Source: Pelotomaculum sp.
Lineage (GTDB): Bacteria; Bacillota; Desulfotomaculia; Desulfotomaculales; Pelotomaculaceae
Length of the DNA stretch: 64,000 nucleotides
Direction of reading: 5' to 3'
Assembly: GCA_018435055.1 (NCBI GenBank)
Contig: JAHDOA010000035.1
Location: 1-64,000 of the forward strand
Within the stretch, counting starts at the first letter, position 1. Each line of letters opens with the position of its first letter. Below are positions 59,675-64,000 of the stretch, piece by piece. The position numbers and the translations under genes were made by a program. The notes below the pieces were generated by a model. That model did no database searches and was not told where the DNA came from. It saw only the letters and a list, made by a program, of their open reading frames with translations.

Positions 59675-59996
59675 AAAGGGCAGGTTAAATAATGATCTCT
59701 TCAATGATTTTAAAAGGTGTGAAGGGGCCGGAGAAAACCTGTCCCGGCTGTGGGACAGGTTTCTAAAACTGCCTGTTGAAGACGAGGCTGTGGTCTTTGA
59801 CGCAGATAAACCTGATCACCTTCAGATACATTTACAACTTTAAGCGGTTTACCCACTACTCTCCTTTCCATACTTCTCTTTGACATGGATAAACCTAAAG
59901 GCTGTTCTGGTCCAGGTTGTTTTATAAATTATCCATGTCAAGGATTTTTTTTTAAATATGACTTTTTTGATTTATTATGAAAATTAAGTAGTGTTT
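59675..59996. other. intergenic region with hairpin
   Basis: 322 bases between converging operons. AAACCTGTCCC (59735-59745) and GGGACAGGTTT (59752-59762) form a perfect 11-bp hairpin, perhaps the first terminator after yqeC. Short ORFs here (24 codons at 59692 plus strand; 53 codons at 59710-59871 minus strand) match nothing I know. The large hairpin at 59880-59953 completes the gap. Confidence 0.5.
59880..59953 (+). terminator. long hairpin with T-run
   Basis: TTGACATGGATAA (59880-59892) and TTATCCATGTCAA (59929-59941) are perfect 13-bp complements, with extra AACCT/AGGTT pairing inside, followed by GGA and nine T. It is an efficient-looking end to the molybdenum hydroxylase operon; the perfect long arms could also be the relic of a tiny mobile repeat. 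Confidence 0.7.
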
Positions 59997-60701
59997 TTAA
60001 TTTGTCAGGGTCTCCTTCATCCAATCCAAAAGGCTCAGCCCGTGTTCTTCCCGGATTTTTTCTACATCCGTGAATCCCTTTATACTACCATTGTGCAGAG
60101 ACATGACCATGTCCAGCAACGGTTCCACCTCGGACACCTCATGAGTTGACAGTAAAACCGTTTGTTCCCGCAGGTCCAGGTAGGAGAGCATGGATTTGAT
60201 TATGGCGTCCCGGGCCAGGGGATCCAGCCCGGCCAGTGGTTCGTCCATCAAAAGAAGCGGCGCCCGGCGGGAAAGGACCAGTAAAATTTTTAACCGGCCG
60301 AGGTTCCCTTTGGACAGATGCCTGACTTTTTTATCTGGCTCAAGCTGCATGAAGCGTAAAATTTCCCCGGCCTTTTGCATGTCAAAATCCGCAAAAAGAC
60401 CGGCGTTGAACCTGATTGTTTCCTCTACTGTGAAGAAAGGGTAAAGGATATCCTTTTCTGAGAGAAAGGCCACTTCCCCGGCGATGCGGCGGCTGGCCGG
60501 TTTGCCGTTTACTGTTACAGAACCCCGGGTGGAGCGGGCCAGGCCGGCGATCATTTTTAAAATCGTGGATTTGCCGCTGCCGTTTGGTCCCACCAGGGCG
60601 ATTATTTTACAGCGCGGCAGGTCGAAGCTGATATCGTTAACGGCATACTGGTTCAGGTACTTTTTAGTTACATTTGTAAATTTAACAATATGGCCGGACA
60701 T
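59997..60701 (-). CDS. ABC transporter ATPase (YtrB-like)
   Basis: 234 residues. Walker A GPNGSGKST, signature LSKGNLGRLKI (a degenerate LSGGQ), Walker B LLLMDEPLAGLDP, switch STHEVSE. The degenerate signature is usual in the YtrB group. It is the last gene of a three-gene minus-strand operon: permease, GntR regulator, ATPase. It would energise export by the permease. Confidence 0.9.
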   Translation of the reverse strand: MSGHIVKFTNVTKKYLNQYAVNDISFDLPRCKIIALVGPNGSGKSTILKMIAGLARSTRGSVTVNGKPASRRIAGEVAFLSEKDILYPFFTVEETIRFNAGLFADFDMQKAGEILRFMQLEPDKKVRHLSKGNLGRLKILLVLSRRAPLLLMDEPLAGLDPLARDAIIKSMLSYLDLREQTVLLSTHEVSEVEPLLDMVMSLHNGSIKGFTDVEKIREEHGLSLLDWMKETLTN

Positions 60702-60703
60702 AA

Positions 60704-61069
60704 TTATACCCCTTTCAATTCCTGGCTGACGCCAGCCATGATTTCTTCCGGGCTGAAGCCCGATTCCCGCATGTCTTTAATAAAGCGGCCGATCTGCTCG
60801 TTTTTCAAATCTTCCCGCAGCCGCCTTAGCCTGGTTTCGTTTTCTGTGATATAAGAACCCAGGCCGCGCCTGGTTTCAGCAATCTCCAGGCGTTCCAGTT
60901 CGCTGTAGACCCTTTGCACGGTATTGGGGTTCACGCCGGCATGCACGGCCATCTCCCGTACCGACGGCAGTTTGGCGCCGGGCTCGATCTCGCCGCGTAT
61001 TACCTGCCGGCAGAGGCGCTGTAGTATCTGCAGGTAAATGGGCTGGGTGTTGTTGAATTTTTCGCGCAT
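60704..61069 (-). CDS. GntR-family regulator, YtrA subfamily
   Basis: 121 residues. Winged helix with PIYLQILQRLCRQVIRGEI, KLPSVREMAVHAGVNPNTVQRVY and LERLEIAETRRGLGSYI, then a short helical tail for dimerisation, as in YtrA-type repressors. It is 2 bases before the ATPase and 4 after the permease. It probably represses its own operon through the palindrome at 61878-61890. Confidence 0.93.
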   Translation of the reverse strand: MREKFNNTQPIYLQILQRLCRQVIRGEIEPGAKLPSVREMAVHAGVNPNTVQRVYSELERLEIAETRRGLGSYITENETRLRRLREDLKNEQIGRFIKDMRESGFSPEEIMAGVSQELKGV

Positions 61070-61073
61070 AACA

Positions 61074-61850
61074 CTATGCCTCTACCTTGTGGTCTATCAG
61101 CCAGGCCGAAAGGGCGAATAAGCCCACAGTCAGGAGGAGGTAGAATAGTATCTCTCCCGTAAAGATCTGGCCCGCGTTTATATTAGTCCGTGGTACCAGT
61201 GGAAGATTATGCATGCTGATATTGATCGCTCCCCAGTCGGTTATTAGCTTAAAAACCCGGGTTTGCTGCAGCTGTCCGAATCCGGCGGCCGCCAGGGCGA
61301 AAACAGCGATACCGGCCAGCCAGCGGAACCTGCCCAGGACATTCCCGGCCATGGCAATTGCAACCGAAATCAGGGTGGCCCAGGCCCCGATGTAAACACT
61401 GGCGGCGATGGTAAAAACAGCGGAATAAGTGCCGGCCTCCAGGATAAATGGCAGCAGGGACGAAGAGTTCATGCCCAGCTGCTCCGGATGCGGGTTGATA
61501 ATAATCCCAAGCAGCAGCAACGCGGCTGTTGCAATAATAATCGCCAGCATCTGCAGCATGGCCACGGCCAGCTTGGCCATCAGCAGCATCCAGGCCGGCT
61601 GGGGGCTGTGCAGCCAGAGGTGAGGCGTGACTTTCCATTCCCAGGCCAGGCTTTTCAGCATATATATGGCTGGGTAAAACAGCAGGAGCACCAGGAGCAT
61701 AGCTGCCGGAGCAATAATAAATCCTATGTTGCGGCTGTAAGATAGAAAGACAAGCCAGAGACCTCCGATAAAGAGGATGGCAAAAGACAGGATAGTGGAA
61801 TTCCGGGTCATGCGGAATTCCTTTTGCAACAGGCTCAACCAGGCGTTCAT
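61074..61850 (-). CDS. six-helix ABC permease
   Basis: 258 residues with six predicted membrane helices, among them ILSFAILFIGGLWLVFL, PAAMLLVLLLFYPAIYML, LAVAMLQMLAIIIATAALLLLG, and the last EILFYLLLTVGLFALSAWL. It is first in the operon. The type resembles the YtrC/D or ABC-2 permeases found with YtrA regulators. Substrate could be an antibiotic or wall-related compound. Confidence 0.8.
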   Translation of the reverse strand: MNAWLSLLQKEFRMTRNSTILSFAILFIGGLWLVFLSYSRNIGFIIAPAAMLLVLLLFYPAIYMLKSLAWEWKVTPHLWLHSPQPAWMLLMAKLAVAMLQMLAIIIATAALLLLGIIINPHPEQLGMNSSSLLPFILEAGTYSAVFTIAASVYIGAWATLISVAIAMAGNVLGRFRWLAGIAVFALAAAGFGQLQQTRVFKLITDWGAINISMHNLPLVPRTNINAGQIFTGEILFYLLLTVGLFALSAWLIDHKVEA

Positions 61851-61877
61851 TTAGATCAATCCCCCTAAATTTTACTG

Positions 61878-61924
61878 TAACACTGTGTTAGCCTAATAGT
61901 ACACCATGTCACTATTACTGTCAA
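61878..61924 (-). promoter_or_regulatory. promoter and palindromic operator of the ABC operon
   Basis: On the minus strand TTGACA (61924-61919) and TACTAT (61901-61896) are 17 bases apart. Directly downstream TAACAC-T-GTGTTA (61878-61890) is a perfect palindrome, a plausible site for the YtrA-like repressor. Confidence 0.65.
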
Positions 61925-61994
61925 TGTTTTAATTGAAAATTTGCTGCCAGGGTAGTAAGATAGTGGTGGGAATGTAATTTTGCCCTAATAAAAA

Positions 61995-62025
61995 GCTCCC
62001 TTTTCTGGGGAGCAGTTTGATTTTT
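61995..62025 (+). terminator. hairpin upstream of yitT-like gene
   Basis: GCTCCC (61995-62000) and GGGAGC (62008-62013) with a T-rich tail ending in TTTTT. No gene lies upstream on this strand, so it may attenuate the gene at 62054. Confidence 0.4.
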
Positions 62026-62053
62026 ATAAAGTTTTTTAGAGTGAGTGTTTTTT

Positions 62054-62947
62054 ATGCCTGAAATTATGAAAAAAACTGTGAAAGCCAGAAAAAATTATGC
62101 TGCGATGCTGCGGACATCTCTTAAACTGTTCAAAAAGCTCATCGGCATTGCCGCCGGCGCCACGCTTATAGCCGTCTCCTTTAATGCTTTTGTGATACCC
62201 TATGGGCTGCTGGCGGGCGGGATTTCCGGCCTGGCCATAATGGGCAGTTACCTTTTTAATTTTCCAGTTAACCTGGGTATATTCTTATTAAATATACCGA
62301 TATTCTTGTGGGGTCTAAAGGTACTCAAATGGCGATTGGTTTTATACAGCGCCGTGGGGACGGCGGTTGTAATCGCAGCGCTGCCTCTGTCGGCGCCGTA
62401 CATCCCGGCGCCTGCTTTGGACCTCTTTCTGGCGTCTGTCTCTTCCGGTGTTGTGAGCGGAATCGGCATTGGCATTATATTCAAGTTGGGCGCTTCTACC
62501 GGTGGCACGGACATAGCGGCTATTATTATGAAAAGGAAGAAAAACATCTCTGTCGGAGCCACCAACTTTTACTGCAACATAGTGGTGCTGTCGCTCTCAC
62601 TTTTCTTCTTCGATTTAAAAATCGCGATGTATACCGCTATCAGCATGTGGGTGACCGCAAGGGTTACCGACTCCGTAATTGAAGGTTTTAACCGCAACAA
62701 ATCTGTTACAATTATTTCTAGCCGGAGCAGTGAAATAGCGCGCCGGATTATGAAGGAAACTGACCGGGGGGTCACCTACCTGGAAGGATACGGAGCTTAT
62801 ACGGGTGAAGGGAAAAAACTCATCAACTGTATCGTCAGCCATTATCAAATTGCGAAACTCAAGGAAATTGTACTGGAAGTCGACAGTGACGCATTTATCT
62901 TTATCACGGAAACCGTGGAAGTGATGGGCAAAGGCTTTACAATATAA
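62054..62947 (+). CDS. YitT-family membrane protein (DUF161 + DUF2179)
   Basis: 297 residues from ATG 62054. Five to six membrane helices occupy residues ~25-205 (GAGATLIAVSFNAFVIPYGL-like first block; GGISGLAIMGSYLF; GASTGGTDIAAIIMKR). The C-terminal DUF2179 domain follows (SVTIISSRSSEIARRIMKE; GVTYLEGYGAYTGEGKKLI). Members are common in Firmicutes; the function is unclear, with transport suspected. It is a single gene. Confidence 0.92.
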   Translation: MPEIMKKTVKARKNYAAMLRTSLKLFKKLIGIAAGATLIAVSFNAFVIPYGLLAGGISGLAIMGSYLFNFPVNLGIFLLNIPIFLWGLKVLKWRLVLYSAVGTAVVIAALPLSAPYIPAPALDLFLASVSSGVVSGIGIGIIFKLGASTGGTDIAAIIMKRKKNISVGATNFYCNIVVLSLSLFFFDLKIAMYTAISMWVTARVTDSVIEGFNRNKSVTIISSRSSEIARRIMKETDRGVTYLEGYGAYTGEGKKLINCIVSHYQIAKLKEIVLEVDSDAFIFITETVEVMGKGFTI

Positions 62948-62953
62948 AGCAGA

Positions 62954-62989
62954 AAGCACACGAGGCCAGTTCACCGTTCCCGTGTGCTT
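62954..62989. terminator. hairpin between convergent genes
   Basis: AAGCACACG (62954-62962) and CGTGTGCTT (62981-62989) form a perfect 9-bp stem with an 18-base loop. T-runs are weak on both sides; probably a shared terminator. Confidence 0.6.
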
Positions 62990-62997
62990 ATGGCCTG

Positions 62998-63654
62998 TCA
63001 TTTGCCGGCCAGAATGCGGATGTCTTCAATCCGCACATGCAGCCCGTGGCTTTTTTCTAGTAGCATATTGACGAGTCCGGTATGGTTTAACGCCATCATA
63101 CAGAAACCCGGCAAAAATGTCACCCGGCAGCCGAAGGAGGGTTCTTTGGTAATCCTTTTCGCTATGCCCTCAAACCCAATCATGTGATAGGCTGTTACAT
63201 CTTTTACTTCCATGTCACGGGAATATTTCGGGCCAACCACCCATGTATACAGCAACCCGGTTTGCCATTCCGCCTCGATCACCTGCAGGACGTGTGGTAT
63301 GGGGCAGCCTGCTCCCATAGGCCTGCCGAGCACAATGTCACCTTTTTTTATATCCATTTTTTCCACCATGTCTGAACGGAACGGGAGGACTATCTTGCGG
63401 GCGGATATTTCACCTGGCAGCGGGCCGAGAATAAAGTCATAGGGGTGTCCCAGAGCGTCTATACCTGAATAGGCAGTTTCGCTTATACCGCTGTTATGTG
63501 GCCGGACAACGTTTTCAGTATAAAAAGGACAGTCTGCAAGGTCTTTATTTTTTGTTTCCACCATCCGCAGAAAATTCTTGCAGTTTTTCTCACCGCACTG
63601 GCCGCAGTTTTTACCTGGTGGCAGCCACGACAATTTCTTGGACAATCTATTCAC
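62998..63654 (-). CDS. [4Fe-4S] protein with CxxCxxxxC domain
   Basis: 218 residues. The N-terminus has NCGQCGEKNCKNFL and a later CPFY Cys, the four-cysteine [4Fe-4S] domain (PF04060-like) found in corrinoid and electron-transfer proteins. The rest is a beta-rich domain (IVLPFRSDMVEKMDIKKGDIVLGRPMGAGCPIPH) that I do not recognise. It overlaps the end of the GTPase gene by 8 bases, so both are one operon and may be a metal-site maturation pair. Confidence 0.75.
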   Translation of the reverse strand: MNRLSKKLSWLPPGKNCGQCGEKNCKNFLRMVETKNKDLADCPFYTENVVRPHNSGISETAYSGIDALGHPYDFILGPLPGEISARKIVLPFRSDMVEKMDIKKGDIVLGRPMGAGCPIPHVLQVIEAEWQTGLLYTWVVGPKYSRDMEVKDVTAYHMIGFEGIAKRITKEPSFGCRVTFLPGFCMMALNHTGLVNMLLEKSHGLHVRIEDIRILAGK

Positions 63655-64000
63655 CTCTGTACAGGTATTCGGCGGTTTGCCCGTCCAGTTTTTGAATCAC
63701 CCCAAAATGATGTTTCCAGCCGATTTCCTTCTTGCCGACGCAAATCGTACAGGTGCCCAAGGGCGGGTTCCCTTTTAAAACCAGAGTTTCAGCGTCAATA
63801 TCGCCGGAATTCCTGATTATTTCGTATAAGCGGTGCAGTGACGTGCCCTGCAGCGCGTTGGTCTCCATGAGGATTAAATTTGAATGGGTTTCTTTTATTT
63901 TTTGTACCAGGACTTCTCTTTCAGCCTGGCTGACCAGGTCGATTTTCGTTACCACGGCGATATCGGCAAGGGTAACCATGCAGCCCATCTTTTCCGGCGC
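63647..64000 (-). CDS. HypB/CobW-like GTPase, 5' end outside window
   Basis: The frame is open to the window edge, leaving ~118 C-terminal residues. VVTKIDLVSQAEREVL holds the TKID guanine-specificity motif, followed by ILMETNALQGTSLHRLYEII, the G3E GTPase ending. The tail has CTICVGKKEIGWKHHF with Cys and His residues that could bind metal. The family delivers nickel, cobalt or similar metals to enzymes. The P-loop lies outside the window. Confidence 0.75.
   Translation of the reverse strand, partial: APEKMGCMVTLADIAVVTKIDLVSQAEREVLVQKIKETHSNLILMETNALQGTSLHRLYEIIRNSGDIDAETLVLKGNPPLGTCTICVGKKEIGWKHHFGVIQKLDGQTAEYLYRGE

Noticed and set aside
59692-59766. 24-codon plus-strand ORF with a CPGCG zinc-ribbon-like end after yqeC
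   Set aside because: The CPGCG part is the hairpin sequence itself and the ribosome site is poor; likely chance.
59710-59871. 53-codon minus-strand ORF (RRVVGKPLKVVNVSEGDQVYL) between yqeC and the ABC ATPase
   Set aside because: Weak ribosome site, no family recognised, and it overlaps a perfect hairpin; kept only as a note in the intergenic entry.

Overview
The window reads as chromosomal DNA from an anaerobic, spore-forming, Gram-positive bacterium of the Desulfotomaculum/Pelotomaculum type (Peptococcaceae and relatives). The grounds are a spore-coat-like DUF3231 protein, AGGAGG-type ribosome sites, frequent TTG/GTG starts, a THF-linked (Wood-Ljungdahl methyl branch) C1 pathway with MetV/MetF, corrinoid methyltransferases with a RACo-type activator, an NfnAB-type oxidoreductase, and a molybdenum hydroxylase with selenium-dependent maturation genes. 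The genus cannot be fixed from sequence alone.

Layout. 1-5.3 kb is a decayed, AT-richer patch: a partial PIN toxin, a HicB-like remnant, broken IS21 and IS3 elements, and a DUF5652 gene cut by the IS3 copy, followed by an XRE regulator and a DUF3231 protein. 5.5-15.1 kb holds housekeeping and catabolic genes: a GyrI-like protein, an MBL hydrolase, HIT, HtpG, an ArsC/Spx-like protein with an in-frame UGA at its first redox Cys (candidate selenoprotein with a SECIS-like hairpin), an acyl-CoA dehydrogenase with EtfB and EtfA, an ankyrin protein and a D-amino-acid transaminase. 15.2-25.9 kb holds an ECF sigma/anti-sigma pair, a stand-alone HisF, DedA and DUF3795 relics, a radical SAM protein, a NamZ-like lipoprotein, TcdA and a P-type cation ATPase.

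25.9-41.3 kb is a C1 island, all on the + strand: corrinoid activator, URO-D-type methyltransferase, GntR regulator, corrinoid protein, second URO-D methyltransferase, second corrinoid protein, pterin methyltransferase, Fhs, a GltD-ferredoxin-MvhD-like fusion, FolE, MetV, MetF, FolD and FchA. Three 16-bp palindromes of the form GTNTAG-N4-CTANAC lie upstream of gntR, of the second methyltransferase operon and of fhs, which suggests one GntR regulon linking demethylation to THF-dependent C1 metabolism.

42-45.9 kb encodes an adaptor/double-ATPase/ABC-2 permease exporter. 46.2-59.7 kb looks like a second functional unit: a cytosolic GAF-PAS histidine kinase, a sigma-54 activator, a textbook -24/-12 promoter, then NfnAB-like proteins, a three-subunit molybdenum hydroxylase, a MoeA-like protein, an XdhC-like protein, YqeB and YqeC. 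The end of the window has a YtrA-type ABC operon, a YitT membrane protein, an Fe-S protein and a truncated HypB/CobW-like GTPase.

A family of short hairpins with variable but self-complementary stems around an ACCGTCCCC-type core is scattered between genes. I found no rRNA, tRNA or CRISPR array. All functional calls come from pattern recognition, not database searches.
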